Positions 1 to 8,134 of a stretch of 64,000 bases of DNA are shown here, one piece after another. Source of the stretch: Streptomyces sp. H39-S7 (GTDB taxonomy: Bacteria; Actinomycetota; Actinomycetes; Streptomycetales; Streptomycetaceae); assembly GCF_027158205.1 (NCBI RefSeq), contig NZ_JAPVLU010000003.1:124001-188000 (forward strand), read 5' to 3'. Under the pieces are notes generated by a model. The model had not been told where the DNA came from. It saw only the letters and a list, made by a program, of their open reading frames with translations, and searched no databases. The position numbers were made by a program, and so were the translations under genes. The first letter of the stretch is position 1. Every line of letters starts with the position of its first letter.

Positions 1-85
1 GGAGATCAACATGACGACGTACGACGCGCAGGACGGCGTCCGCAGCTTCGTGGAGCGCCGGCCCCCGGAGTTCAGAGGGCGGTGA
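1..85 (+). CDS. Enoyl-CoA hydratase/isomerase family, C-terminal end only
   Basis: Only the last 27 codons are inside the window. The reading frame begins at base 2 and stops at TGA 83-85. The tail contains DGVRSFVERRPPEFRGR, which matches the usual C-terminus of crotonase-fold enoyl-CoA hydratases (a '...RSFVEKRPPxFxGR' ending). The family hydrates trans-2-enoyl-CoA in beta-oxidation. It lies next to a flavin reductase and a block of acyl-CoA dehydrogenases, so a role in the same catabolic cluster is likely. The catalytic residues are outside the window, so the family call rests on the tail and context. Confidence 0.6.
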   Translation, partial: EINMTTYDAQDGVRSFVERRPPEFRGR

Positions 86-150
86 ACGGCGGCGGGGGTG
101 CCGCCTGGCCGGGACCCCCGCACAGACCGCCGACGAATTCCCCTTCCCAT

Positions 151-165
151 CTGACGCATCGTCAG
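151..165. promoter_or_regulatory. Operator copy 1, CTGACGCATCGTCAG
   Basis: A perfect 6+3+6 inverted repeat lies 5 bases upstream of the flavin reductase start codon. Related palindromes occur at 8067-8081, 13486-13500 and 13588-13602, each in the promoter region of a catabolic gene. This spacing is typical of TetR-family operators. The regulator is not identified. Confidence 0.7.
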
Positions 166-170
166 GTTCA

Positions 171-815
171 ATGGCTGTTGTGATGGGACACGCAGGGATG
201 GCGGCCACCGCCGTCCGATACCTCAGGTCGGTCGGGGCCGCCACGACGGCGGAGCCCGTGGAACCGCTGCCACGCCCGGACTTGCGGGCCGTGGGGCCGG
301 ACGAGCGGGCACCGGTCGATCCGGGGATGTTCCGCAAGGTGCTGGGCACCTTCGCGTCGGGGGTGACGATCGTCACCGCACCCGGTGCGGAAGGTCCGAC
401 GGGCTTCGCCTGCCAGTCGTTCGCGTCGTTGTCGCTCGATCCGCCGCTGGTCGCTTTCATGGTGGCGCGCACGTCCACGACCTGGCCGAAGATCGCGCGC
501 GCGGGCGTCTTCTGCGTCAACATCCTCAGCGACGAACAGGGCGCCCTGTGCCGCGGCTTCGCCGTGAGCGGGGCCGACAAGTTCGCGGGGGTCGACTGGA
601 CGCCCACGCCCGTCACGGGGTCGCCGCGGCTGGCGGGCATAGCCGCGTGGATCGACTGCACGATCCACGCGGTGCACACCGGCGGCGACCATCTGATCGT
701 CGTCGGACGGGTCGATGAACTCGGCTGCACGGAGCCCGCCGACGCGGACGACGCCACACCCGAGGCCGGACCGCTGCTCTTCTACCGTGGAGGCTTCGGG
801 CGGTTCGCCCGGTAG
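171..815 (+). CDS. Flavin reductase domain protein (reductase of a two-component monooxygenase)
   Basis: A 214-aa protein. After a non-conserved N-terminal 50 residues it carries the flavin-reductase-like fold: FRKVLGTFASGVTIVTA, then GFACQSFASLSLDPPLVAF, then STTWPKIARAGVFCVNILS, and near the end HLIVVGRVDELG. Family members reduce FMN or FAD with NAD(P)H and pass it to a partner oxygenase, as HsaB and NtaB do. No oxygenase partner is visible here, so it may lie upstream of the window. The annotated ATG follows the palindromic operator by 5 bases. Alternative ATGs at 183 and 198 would shorten a poorly conserved N-terminus. There is no clear ribosome binding site for the first ATG. Confidence 0.8.
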   Translation: MAVVMGHAGMAATAVRYLRSVGAATTAEPVEPLPRPDLRAVGPDERAPVDPGMFRKVLGTFASGVTIVTAPGAEGPTGFACQSFASLSLDPPLVAFMVARTSTTWPKIARAGVFCVNILSDEQGALCRGFAVSGADKFAGVDWTPTPVTGSPRLAGIAAWIDCTIHAVHTGGDHLIVVGRVDELGCTEPADADDATPEAGPLLFYRGGFGRFAR

Positions 816-816
816 C

Positions 817-2160
817 TCACGCCGGCACGGCGGCCGTGATCCCCTTCGGCCGTCCCCGCCGGATGACCAGGACCATCAGCGCGGCGACCGCGCACAGCGC
901 GCCCGAGCTGTACCAGACGACGTCATACGAGCCGAAGGCGTCACGCGCGACACCGCCCAGGAAGGCCACGACGGCGGCGCCGATCTGGTGCGCGGCCAGG
1001 ACCCAGCCGAAGACGATGGCGCTGTCGTCACCGTAGTACTCACGGCAGAGGGCGATGGTCGGCGGAACCGTGGCGACCCAGTCGAGTCCGTAGAACACGA
1101 TGAAAACGATCATCGGCGGGTGCACGGTGTCGGCCATCAGCTGGGGCAGGAACATCAACGACAGTCCGCGCATCCCGTAGTAGACGGCAAGCAGCCGGCG
1201 CGGCTCGAAGCGGTCGGTGAACCAACCGGAGGCGATGGTTCCGGCGATGTCGAAGATCCCAATGACGGCCAGGAGTGACGCCGCCGCCGTGACCGGCATC
1301 CCGTGGTCGTGGGCGGAGGGCACGAAGTGCGTCCTGATCAGGCCGTTCGTCGAGGCTCCGCAGATCGCGAATGATCCCGCGAGCAGCCAGAAGGGGCCCG
1401 TGCGGGCGGCGACGGACAGCGCCTTGAGCGCACGCCGGGCGGCCCCCCGCGCCGGGATCGGCTTCGGGGTGAACTCCGGCGCCCCGTAGGCCGACAGGCC
1501 GACGTCGGCGGGGTGGTCGCGCAGCAGCAGCCAGACGAAGGGGACGACGGCGAGCGCCGAGAGGGCGACGGTCGCGGCGGCGGGCCGCCAGCCGTGCTGC
1601 TCGACGATCCAGGAGAGCAGCGGCAGGAAGACCAGCTGTCCGGCCGCGCCGGCCGCCGTCAGGATGCCCGTGACCAGTCCCCGGCGGGTGACGAACCACC
1701 GGTTGGCGACGGTGGCGGCGAAGGCGAGCGCCATGCACCCGCTGCCGATGCCGACGAGGATGCCCCAGCAGAGGATCAGCTGCCAGGTCTGCGTCATGAA
1801 GATGGTGAGGCCGGCGCCGAGGGCGATCGTGGTGAGCGCGACGGCGACGACGCGGCGGATGCCGAATCGATCCATCAGGGCGGCGGCGAAAGGCGCGGTG
1901 ATTCCGTACAGCGCGAGATTGATGGAGACGGCGAAGCCGATCATGCCCCGCGACCAGCCGAACTCCGCGTGCAGGGGTTCGATCAGCAGACCCGGCAGGG
2001 AGGCGAACGCGGCCGCGCCGATGATCGTCACGAAGGTGACGGCCGCCACGGACCAGGCGCGGTGAACCCTGGACCGGCGGCCGGGGGCGGGCGGGACCGT
2101 TGAGGATTCGAGGGCTGCCGGTATCGGATCCTGCGGAGGAGCTTGAGGTGTCTGCGTCAC
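817..2160 (-). CDS. Major facilitator superfamily transporter
   Basis: A 447-aa polytopic membrane protein with about 12 hydrophobic segments and the MFS signature between segments 2 and 3, ALMDRFGIRRVVAV (G-x3-D-R-x-G-x-R type). A second copy, SGWFTDRFEPRRLLA, lies after the central loop. The overall pattern is that of the anion/carboxylate (oxalate-formate antiporter-like) MFS group, so uptake of the acid degraded by this cluster is plausible. Substrate is unknown. The GTG start at 2160 is chosen because the upstream in-frame stretch is arginine-rich and runs into the divergent regulator gene. It converges with the flavin reductase gene with one base between the stops. Confidence 0.8.
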   Translation of the reverse strand: MTQTPQAPPQDPIPAALESSTVPPAPGRRSRVHRAWSVAAVTFVTIIGAAAFASLPGLLIEPLHAEFGWSRGMIGFAVSINLALYGITAPFAAALMDRFGIRRVVAVALTTIALGAGLTIFMTQTWQLILCWGILVGIGSGCMALAFAATVANRWFVTRRGLVTGILTAAGAAGQLVFLPLLSWIVEQHGWRPAAATVALSALAVVPFVWLLLRDHPADVGLSAYGAPEFTPKPIPARGAARRALKALSVAARTGPFWLLAGSFAICGASTNGLIRTHFVPSAHDHGMPVTAAASLLAVIGIFDIAGTIASGWFTDRFEPRRLLAVYYGMRGLSLMFLPQLMADTVHPPMIVFIVFYGLDWVATVPPTIALCREYYGDDSAIVFGWVLAAHQIGAAVVAFLGGVARDAFGSYDVVWYSSGALCAVAALMVLVIRRGRPKGITAAVPA

Positions 2161-2230
2161 ACGGCCAGCTTCGGGCCTGCGGTGATGCGGAGCGAGTGGC
2201 CGGATGGCCATGATGTGAAAGGATCGGGCC

Positions 2231-3298
2231 ATGACGCCTTCGGAGGACGCCGCAAGGACGGCCGGCACGGGGGACGAGGCGGCCGGCACACCCGCCCCCA
2301 CCCCCGCAGGACCGTTTCAGCACCAGGACCGGCACCGGGTGGCGGTCCTGGTCATGCCCGGCGTGATCCCCTTCGAGCTGGGGATCCCCGCCCGGATCTT
2401 CGGCGGCGCCCGCACCCAGGAGGGCAGGAAGCTCTACGAGGTCGTGACCTGCTCGGCCGTACCCGGGCTCGTCCAGACCGACGCGGACTTCCCGATCCTC
2501 GTCGAGCACGGACCCGAGGTCCTGGAGGCCGCCGACACCGTCGTCGTCCCCGCCACGCACGAGCTCGACGACATCTACGTCTCCGGCCGGCTGAGCGGCC
2601 CGCTGGCCGCCGCCTTCGCGCGCATCAGGCCCGGCACCCGCGTCGTGTCGATCTGCACGGGCAGCTACCTGCTGGCCGCCGCCGGCCTGCTGGACGGCCG
2701 CCCCGCCACCACCCACTGGGACAGCGCCGATCACTTCCAGCGTCTCTTCCCGCAGGTCAGGGTCGATCCCGACGTCCTGTACATCGACGACGGCGACATC
2801 CTCACCTCCGCCGGCGTCGCCTCCGGAATCGATCTCTGCCTGCACATCGTGCGCCGCGACCACGGCACCGCGATCGCGAACGCCGTGGCCCGCCGTACCG
2901 TCGTCCCGCCGCACCGCGACGGCGGCCAGGCGCAGTACATCCAACGGCCGCTCCCCGAACCGCAGCTGGCCAGCACCACGGCCGCCCGCGCCTGGGCGCT
3001 GGGCCGTCTCGACCAGCCGCTCACCCTGCGCGAACTCGCCGAGCGCGAGTCGATGAGCGTACGGACCTTCACCCGGCGGTTCCGTGAGGAGGTCGGGATC
3101 AGCCCCGGGCAGTGGCTCGTGCAGCAGCGCGTCGAGCGCGCCCGCCACCTGCTGGAGTCCAGCGACCTGAGCGTCGACCAGGTCGCGCACCAGGCCGGGT
3201 TCGGTACGGCGACGTCCATGCGGCAGCACCTGCACGCGGCGCTGGGCGTCTCACCGTCCGCCTACCGCCGCACCTTCCACGCGGCACCCACCGCCTGA
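2231..3298 (+). CDS. GlxA-family (AraC-type) transcriptional regulator
   Basis: A 355-aa protein with two domains. Residues about 35-205 form a DJ-1/PfpI-like module (VAVLVMPGVIPFELGIPARIFGG at its start, VVSICTGSYLLAAAGLLDGR around the nucleophile-elbow region with a Cys, and ATTHWDSADHF). Residues about 255-350 form a double AraC-type helix-turn-helix (LRELAERESMSVRTFTRRF and VDQVAHQAGFGTATSMRQHL). AAAGGATC stands 6-7 bases before the ATG. Transcribed divergently from the MFS gene, it may control it. AraC proteins usually bind direct repeats, so it is not the obvious reader of the palindromes in this cluster. The ligand is unknown. Confidence 0.88.
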   Translation: MTPSEDAARTAGTGDEAAGTPAPTPAGPFQHQDRHRVAVLVMPGVIPFELGIPARIFGGARTQEGRKLYEVVTCSAVPGLVQTDADFPILVEHGPEVLEAADTVVVPATHELDDIYVSGRLSGPLAAAFARIRPGTRVVSICTGSYLLAAAGLLDGRPATTHWDSADHFQRLFPQVRVDPDVLYIDDGDILTSAGVASGIDLCLHIVRRDHGTAIANAVARRTVVPPHRDGGQAQYIQRPLPEPQLASTTAARAWALGRLDQPLTLRELAERESMSVRTFTRRFREEVGISPGQWLVQQRVERARHLLESSDLSVDQVAHQAGFGTATSMRQHLHAALGVSPSAYRRTFHAAPTA

Positions 3299-3328
3299 AC
3301 CCCGCCACACCGCCCGAGGACGGACCCG

Positions 3329-4396
3329 TCAGAACGTGAGCACCCCCCGTGCCACCCGACCGTGGTGCGCGTCGTCGGCGGCCTTCGCGAAGTCCTCGAC
3401 GGGGTAGGTCTCCGTGACCAGTTCGTCGAGCAGCAGCCGGCCCTGCCGGTACAGCTCCGCGTAGAGCGCGATGTCGCGCTGGGGGCGGGACGAGCCGTAA
3501 CGGCAGCCCAGGATCGACTTGTCCAGATACATGGACGACACCAGGAAGCCGGCTTCGGCGTCGACCGGCGGAACACCCAGCAGGACGGCCTGGCCGTGCC
3601 GGTCCAGGAGGTCGATGGCCTGGCGGATGAGTTTGACGTTGCCGACGCATTCGAAGGTGTGGTCGGCGCCAGTCGGCAGCAGCTCGCGGACGGCCGCGAC
3701 GGTGTCGTCCACGGCGGACGCGTCGATGAAGTCGGTGGCGCCGAACTGCCGGGCCACGTCCCCTTTGGCGGGGTTGGCGTCCACGGCGACGATCCGGGTG
3801 GCGCCCGCTATCCGGCACCCCTGGAGGACGTTGAGACCGATTCCACCGGTGCCGATGACGACGACCGTGTCACCCCGGTCGACCTTCGCGCGGTTGAGCG
3901 CCGCGCCGACGCCTGTCAGGACACCGCAGCCGATCAGTGCGGCGGAGGTGAAGGGGATCTCCTTCGGGATCTTGACCGCCTGGACGGCCTTGACCACGGT
4001 CTTCTCCGCGAAGGCCGAGTTCGAGGCGAAGTTGAACAGGTCCTTGCCCTGACGGGAGAAGGGCCTTCCGGGGTAGCCGATCGCCTTGCGGCACATGGTC
4101 GGGCGGCCGCGGTCGCACTGCGCGCACGTGCCGCAGTTGGCGAGGGTCGACAGCGATACGTGGTCGCCGGGCTCGACGTGGCTGACCCCGGGGCCGATCG
4201 CCTCGACGATGCCGGCACCCTCGTGGCCGAGGACCACGGGGACGGGGAACGGGATCGTGCCGTCGATCACGGAAAGATCGCTGTGGCACAGGCCCGCGGC
4301 CTGGATGGCGACCAGCACCTCGCCGGGGCCGGGTCCGCGGACCTCCAGGTCGTCGACCACCTGGGGCTGCTTGCCGTCGAAAATGACACCTCTCAT
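3329..4396 (-). CDS. Zinc-dependent alcohol dehydrogenase (MDR superfamily)
   Basis: A 355-aa medium-chain dehydrogenase. The catalytic-zinc region is GLCHSDLSVIDG followed by LGHEGAGIVEAIGPG. The structural-zinc loop has four cysteines (NCGTCAQCDRGRPTMC). The nucleotide-binding motif is VVVIGTGGIGLNVLQG, with VDANPAKGDVA just after it. It belongs to the class III/NDMA-dependent-like group and would oxidise an alcohol to an aldehyde for the neighbouring aldehyde dehydrogenase. The ATG at 4396 has AGGACAG upstream and lies 33 bases after the aldehyde dehydrogenase stop. It is the last gene of the operon that begins with the SDR gene. Confidence 0.88.
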   Translation of the reverse strand: MRGVIFDGKQPQVVDDLEVRGPGPGEVLVAIQAAGLCHSDLSVIDGTIPFPVPVVLGHEGAGIVEAIGPGVSHVEPGDHVSLSTLANCGTCAQCDRGRPTMCRKAIGYPGRPFSRQGKDLFNFASNSAFAEKTVVKAVQAVKIPKEIPFTSAALIGCGVLTGVGAALNRAKVDRGDTVVVIGTGGIGLNVLQGCRIAGATRIVAVDANPAKGDVARQFGATDFIDASAVDDTVAAVRELLPTGADHTFECVGNVKLIRQAIDLLDRHGQAVLLGVPPVDAEAGFLVSSMYLDKSILGCRYGSSRPQRDIALYAELYRQGRLLLDELVTETYPVEDFAKAADDAHHGRVARGVLTF

Positions 4397-4428
4397 GAAC
4401 TGTCCTGTTCCCTCAGAGGCCTTCACGT

Positions 4429-5907
4429 TCAGGAAGGCCAGACGACCGATTGGAGTTCGCTGTACGCGTGCAGTCCGAACGAGCCGCCGTCCCGGCCGAC
4501 CCCGCTCTCCTTGAAGCCGCCGAACGGCGTCTCCGGGTGGCGCTGAACGGTGTTGATGCCGATGTTGCCGCTGCGCAGTCGGGCGGCCAGGGCCCAGGCA
4601 CGGCCCGCGTCGTCGGAGAACACGTAGTCGTAGAGCCCGTACGGGGTGCCGTTGGCGATCTCGACGGCCTCGTCCTCGGTGTCGTAGGCGAGGGCGACGA
4701 CGACCGGGCCGAAGAGCTCCTCCTGGGCGACGGTCATGTCGGGGGTGACGTCGGCGATGAGGGTGGGGGCGACGTAGAAGCCGGGCTTGAGGTCCGGACG
4801 CTCCCCGCCGGTGACGACACGGGCGCCCTGGGCGCGGGCGCCGGCGATGTACGCCTCGACGCGATCGCGCTGGGCCGCGCTGATGAGCGGGCCGACGACG
4901 GTCGAGTTATCCACAGGGTCCCCGGTGGTCAGCGCTCCGGCGTACTGTGCAAGGGCGGAGATCACCTGCTCGTACTGGTCGCGGTGGACCAGGACGCGGG
5001 TGGGCGCCGTGCAGATCTGACCGCTGTGGAAGGCCCAGGTGGAGGCGACCGCCCCGACCGCCGCCTTGAGGACCGCTCCACCCGATTCCGGCAGGACGAT
5101 CGCCGCACCCTTGCCGCCGAGTTCCATCAGCGTGCGCTTCAGCGTTCGGCCGGACGCTGAAGCGATCGCCTTACCGACCGCCGTCGACCCGGTGAAGCTG
5201 ATCATGTCGACGTCCGGGTGCGCGACGAGCGCCTCGCCCGCCGCCGCTCCCGAGCCCCCGATCACGTTGAACACGCCGTCGGGCAGGCCTGCCTCCTTGA
5301 AGATCTCACCGAGCAGCAGGCAGGTCAGCGGGTCCTGCGGGGCGGGCTTGGCCACCACCGTGTTGCCCATCGCCAGGGCGGGGGCGACCTTTCCCGCGAG
5401 GTTCGCGAGCGGGAAGTTGTACGAGGTGACGCAGCCGACGACGCCGACCGGGCGGCGTACGGCGGCGGCGCCGATCAGTCCACCAGGTGCGAGAGGAGAG
5501 GCTTTTACGGGTTGCGGAGGAAGCGGGACGACATCGGGCTCGACCGCGCCGCGGGCGTAGCGGCGGAAGCGGTCGGCGGCCGGCGGGAGTTGCAGGGCGG
5601 AGGCGACGCGGGCGGTGGCACCCGTCTCGGCCTGGAGGAGGGGGACGAGGTCGGCGGCGCGGGCGGAGATCGCGTCGGCTATCCGGTCGAGGACGGCGGC
5701 ACGGTCGCGCGGGGCGGTGCGCGACCAGCCGTCGAAGGCGGCGCGGGCCGCCCGGACGGCCGCGTCCACGTCGTCGGCGGTCGCCTCGGGGGCGTGCCCG
5801 ACGATCTCCTCGGTGGCCGGATTGATGATCGCGTAGTGGCCTTGGGCGGGCTCGTGCCACCGCCCGTCGATCCAGTGCGCGTAGGTCGGGGGTACAGGTC
5901 GGCTCAT
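4429..5907 (-). CDS. NAD(P)-dependent aldehyde dehydrogenase
   Basis: A 492-aa member of the ALDH superfamily, full length. Visible motifs are VTSYNFPLANLAGKVAPALA, the cofactor motif FTGSTAVGKAIA, the general-base Glu in LMELGGKGAA, the nucleophilic Cys in SGQICTAPTRV, and EELFGPVV plus PYGLYDYVFS in the C-terminal half. It likely oxidises an aldehyde intermediate to the acid and resembles benzaldehyde/vanillin-type ALDHs. The ATG overlaps the acyl-CoA dehydrogenase stop as ATGA, so the two genes are translationally coupled. The substrate is not predictable. Confidence 0.9.
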   Translation of the reverse strand: MSRPVPPTYAHWIDGRWHEPAQGHYAIINPATEEIVGHAPEATADDVDAAVRAARAAFDGWSRTAPRDRAAVLDRIADAISARAADLVPLLQAETGATARVASALQLPPAADRFRRYARGAVEPDVVPLPPQPVKASPLAPGGLIGAAAVRRPVGVVGCVTSYNFPLANLAGKVAPALAMGNTVVAKPAPQDPLTCLLLGEIFKEAGLPDGVFNVIGGSGAAAGEALVAHPDVDMISFTGSTAVGKAIASASGRTLKRTLMELGGKGAAIVLPESGGAVLKAAVGAVASTWAFHSGQICTAPTRVLVHRDQYEQVISALAQYAGALTTGDPVDNSTVVGPLISAAQRDRVEAYIAGARAQGARVVTGGERPDLKPGFYVAPTLIADVTPDMTVAQEELFGPVVVALAYDTEDEAVEIANGTPYGLYDYVFSDDAGRAWALAARLRSGNIGINTVQRHPETPFGGFKESGVGRDGGSFGLHAYSELQSVVWPS

Positions 5908-7094
5908 GGCCGCTGCTCCTTCGGGAGGCCGAGCACCCGCTCGGCGATGATGTTGCGCTGGATCTCGTCCGAGCCGCCGTAGATCGTGTCGGCCCGGCTG
6001 AAGAGGAACCTCCGCTGCAGCGCGTCGAGTTCGTAGGGCCGGGACGGGGTCCAGGCGGAGGGGCCGGTGGCGGCCTCCGTGCCCCGGACCGCCATGGCCA
6101 GTTCGCCGAGCCGCTGGTGCCAGCCGCCCCAGAGCAGCTTGGCGACGCTGGGGGCGCCGGGCGAGTCGGTGCCCAGGGTGCGCAGGGCGTTCCAGCGCAT
6201 CGTCCTGAGCTCGGCCCACTGGCGGACGATCCGGGCCCGCAGGACGGGTTCGGTGTCGGCGCCGGTGGTCCGGGCGAGGTCGGTGATCTCGCGCAGCTCC
6301 TGCTCGAAGCCGATCTGCTGGACGAGCGTGGACACCCCGCGCTCGTAGCCGAGCAGGGACATGGCGACGGTCCAGCCGCCGCCCTCCGTCCCGACGAGGT
6401 GTTCGGCGGACGCGCGCGCGTCGTCGAAGAACACCTCGTTGAACTCGGCTTCGCCCGACATCTGGCGGATCGGCCGGACCTCGATCCGGCCGGGCTGGTC
6501 CATCGGCACCAGCAGGAAGCTGAGGCCGTGGTGCCGGCGCGAGCCGGGTTCCGTACGGGCCAGGACGAAGCACCAGTCGGCGTCCTGGGCGAGCGACGTC
6601 CAGATCTTCTGGCCGGTGATCCGGTAGCCGCCGTCGCTGTCCCGGACCGCTGCGGTGCGGATCCCGGCCAGGTCGGATCCGGCGTCCGGTTCGCTGTACC
6701 CCTGGCACCACAGTTCCGCACCACGGGCTATCGGAGGGAGGAAGCGGTCCCGCTGGGCGGGAGTGCCGTGGGCGAGGAGGGTGGGAGCGAGCAGGTTCTC
6801 GCCGATGTGGCCGGAGCGGCCGGGGGCGCCGGAGCTCGCGTACTCCTCACCCCAGACCACCTGCTGGGCGAGGGTCGCCCGGCGGTTGCCGTAGTCACCG
6901 GTCCAGCCGAGCCCTATCCAGCCGGCCGCGCCGAGGGTGCGCTCCCAGCCCCGCCCGCCCGCCGCCCACCCGTCACGGTGTTCGGCGAGCCAGGCCCGCG
7001 CCTGGGCACGGAAGGAGTCGGCCTCCGGGCCGAACGTGAAGTCCACGGATCCTCCGGTCATCGGGTCGGTCATGGAGAGCCGGACGTTCGTCAT
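5904..7094 (-). CDS. Acyl-CoA dehydrogenase family protein (FadE-like)
   Basis: About 396 aa. It shows the acyl-CoA dehydrogenase FAD/substrate motifs WCQGYSEPDAGSDLAGIRT and YRITGQKIWTSLAQDADWC, and the C-terminal signature YGGSDEIQRNIIAERVLGLP. The usual catalytic Glu near the C-terminal signature is Gly here (YGG), as in members whose base lies elsewhere. The enzyme introduces the alpha,beta double bond into an acyl-CoA and passes electrons to ETF. The start is uncertain: ATGs at 7094, 7073 and 7061 are all possible and none has a good ribosome binding site. The stop overlaps the aldehyde dehydrogenase start. Confidence 0.85.
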   Translation of the reverse strand: MTNVRLSMTDPMTGGSVDFTFGPEADSFRAQARAWLAEHRDGWAAGGRGWERTLGAAGWIGLGWTGDYGNRRATLAQQVVWGEEYASSGAPGRSGHIGENLLAPTLLAHGTPAQRDRFLPPIARGAELWCQGYSEPDAGSDLAGIRTAAVRDSDGGYRITGQKIWTSLAQDADWCFVLARTEPGSRRHHGLSFLLVPMDQPGRIEVRPIRQMSGEAEFNEVFFDDARASAEHLVGTEGGGWTVAMSLLGYERGVSTLVQQIGFEQELREITDLARTTGADTEPVLRARIVRQWAELRTMRWNALRTLGTDSPGAPSVAKLLWGGWHQRLGELAMAVRGTEAATGPSAWTPSRPYELDALQRRFLFSRADTIYGGSDEIQRNIIAERVLGLPKEQRP

Positions 7095-7135
7095 GCGTCG
7101 GGTCGCCTGCGCGCCGAGCCGCTGGGCGTTGGGCG

Positions 7136-8044
7136 CTAGGCGTTGGGCCGTTCCGCCGCGGCCGCTGCCGCGCGCATGGCCTCCAGTTGTTCGAGCATCG
7201 GCATCGGGTCGACGCCGATGGTTCCGGGCAGGACGTCCGCGATGCGCTCCGGCGTCCAGGGCCCGTCGCCCCAGGCCGACCGCAGTTCCCGCGGCTGCGC
7301 CCAGACGGCGATCTTCGGTCCGGCGACGGTGTAGACCTGCCCGGTGATGTCGCCGGCGCGATCGGAGAGCAGGAAGACGACCATGGCGGCCACGTCCTCC
7401 GGTTCGCCGATCTCCTTCAGCTCCATGGGCACGTTCGCCGACATGCGGGTGCGCGCGACCGGGGCGACGCAGTTCGCCGTCACCCCGTACTTGTTGAGGC
7501 CGAGTGCGGCGCTGCGCACCAGCGAGATGATGCCGCCCTTCGCCGACGAGTAGTTCGCCTGCGAGACGCTGCCCTGGTGGTTGCCGCTGGTGAAGCCGAT
7601 CAGGGTGCCGGCTCCCTGCTTGCGCATCACCGCGGAGGCGGCCCGGAAGACGGTGAAGGTGCCTTTCAGGTGGGTGGCGATGACCGGGTCCCACTCCTCC
7701 TCACCCATGTTGAACAGCATCCGTTCGCGCAGGATGCCGGCGACGCACACGACGCCGTCGATGCGCCCGTACGTCTCGACGGCCGTGCTGACGATGCGGG
7801 CGCCGCCCGCCATCGTCGACACGTCGTCGGCGACGGCGACGGCCTCGCCACCCGCCGCCTGGATCTCCTTGACGACCGACTCCGCGATCTCGCTCGCCGG
7901 CTCGCTCGCACCGTCGATCGAGACGCCGTAGTCGTTGACGACGACCTTCGCCCCCTCGGCGGCGCAGGCGAGCGCCACCGCGCGGCCGATGCCACGCCCG
8001 GCACCCGTAACAGCGATGACTTTTCCGGTCAGGAAGTTGCCCAC
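7136..8044 (-). CDS. Short-chain dehydrogenase/reductase (3-hydroxyacyl-CoA dehydrogenase-like)
   Basis: A 302-aa classical SDR. The cofactor motif is VTGAGRGIGRAVALACA. The acidic residue after beta-2 is in VVVNDYG, which suggests NAD preference. The active site is GFTSGNHQGSVSQANYSSAKGG cut to its key residues: Ser-rich strand, then Y-x3-K as YSSAK. The Asp-rich insert and C-terminal extension of about 40 residues resemble the dehydrogenase part of HSD17B4/MFE-2-type proteins. In that role it would oxidise a 3-hydroxyacyl-CoA. It is the first gene of a four-gene operon (SDR, acyl-CoA dehydrogenase, aldehyde dehydrogenase, alcohol dehydrogenase) whose promoter carries operator copy 2. Confidence 0.87.
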   Translation of the reverse strand: MGNFLTGKVIAVTGAGRGIGRAVALACAAEGAKVVVNDYGVSIDGASEPASEIAESVVKEIQAAGGEAVAVADDVSTMAGGARIVSTAVETYGRIDGVVCVAGILRERMLFNMGEEEWDPVIATHLKGTFTVFRAASAVMRKQGAGTLIGFTSGNHQGSVSQANYSSAKGGIISLVRSAALGLNKYGVTANCVAPVARTRMSANVPMELKEIGEPEDVAAMVVFLLSDRAGDITGQVYTVAGPKIAVWAQPRELRSAWGDGPWTPERIADVLPGTIGVDPMPMLEQLEAMRAAAAAAERPNA

Positions 8045-8066
8045 GTCCCGCCCCTTCTCATGGTTT

Positions 8067-8081
8067 CTGACGGACCGTTAG
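8067..8081. promoter_or_regulatory. Operator copy 2, CTGACGGACCGTTAG
   Basis: A 6+3+6 inverted repeat with one mismatch, extended by one base pair on each side (T...A). It lies between the divergent SDR operon and the cyclase gene. It sits immediately downstream of a -10-like hexamer on the minus strand (TAGAAT, 8087-8082), so a bound repressor would cover the transcription start of the SDR operon. Confidence 0.65.
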
Positions 8082-8112
8082 ATTCTAGGAGTGAGTACAC
8101 ACCCCAGCACAA
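8082..8112 (-). promoter_or_regulatory. Candidate promoter for the SDR operon
   Basis: Read on the minus strand, TTGTGC (8112-8107) and TAGAAT (8087-8082) are separated by 19 bases. The predicted start falls inside operator copy 2. This is a sequence match only. The long spacer makes the -35 assignment weak. Confidence 0.35.
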
Positions 8113-8134
8113 GCCCTACGACCAGGAGGCCGCT

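Noticed and set aside
1040..3235. 731-codon open frame on the minus strand
   Set aside because: It overlaps the MFS gene in another frame and runs antisense to the GlxA-type regulator. The product is Arg/Gly/Ala-rich without a domain, as expected for a shadow frame in high-GC DNA.
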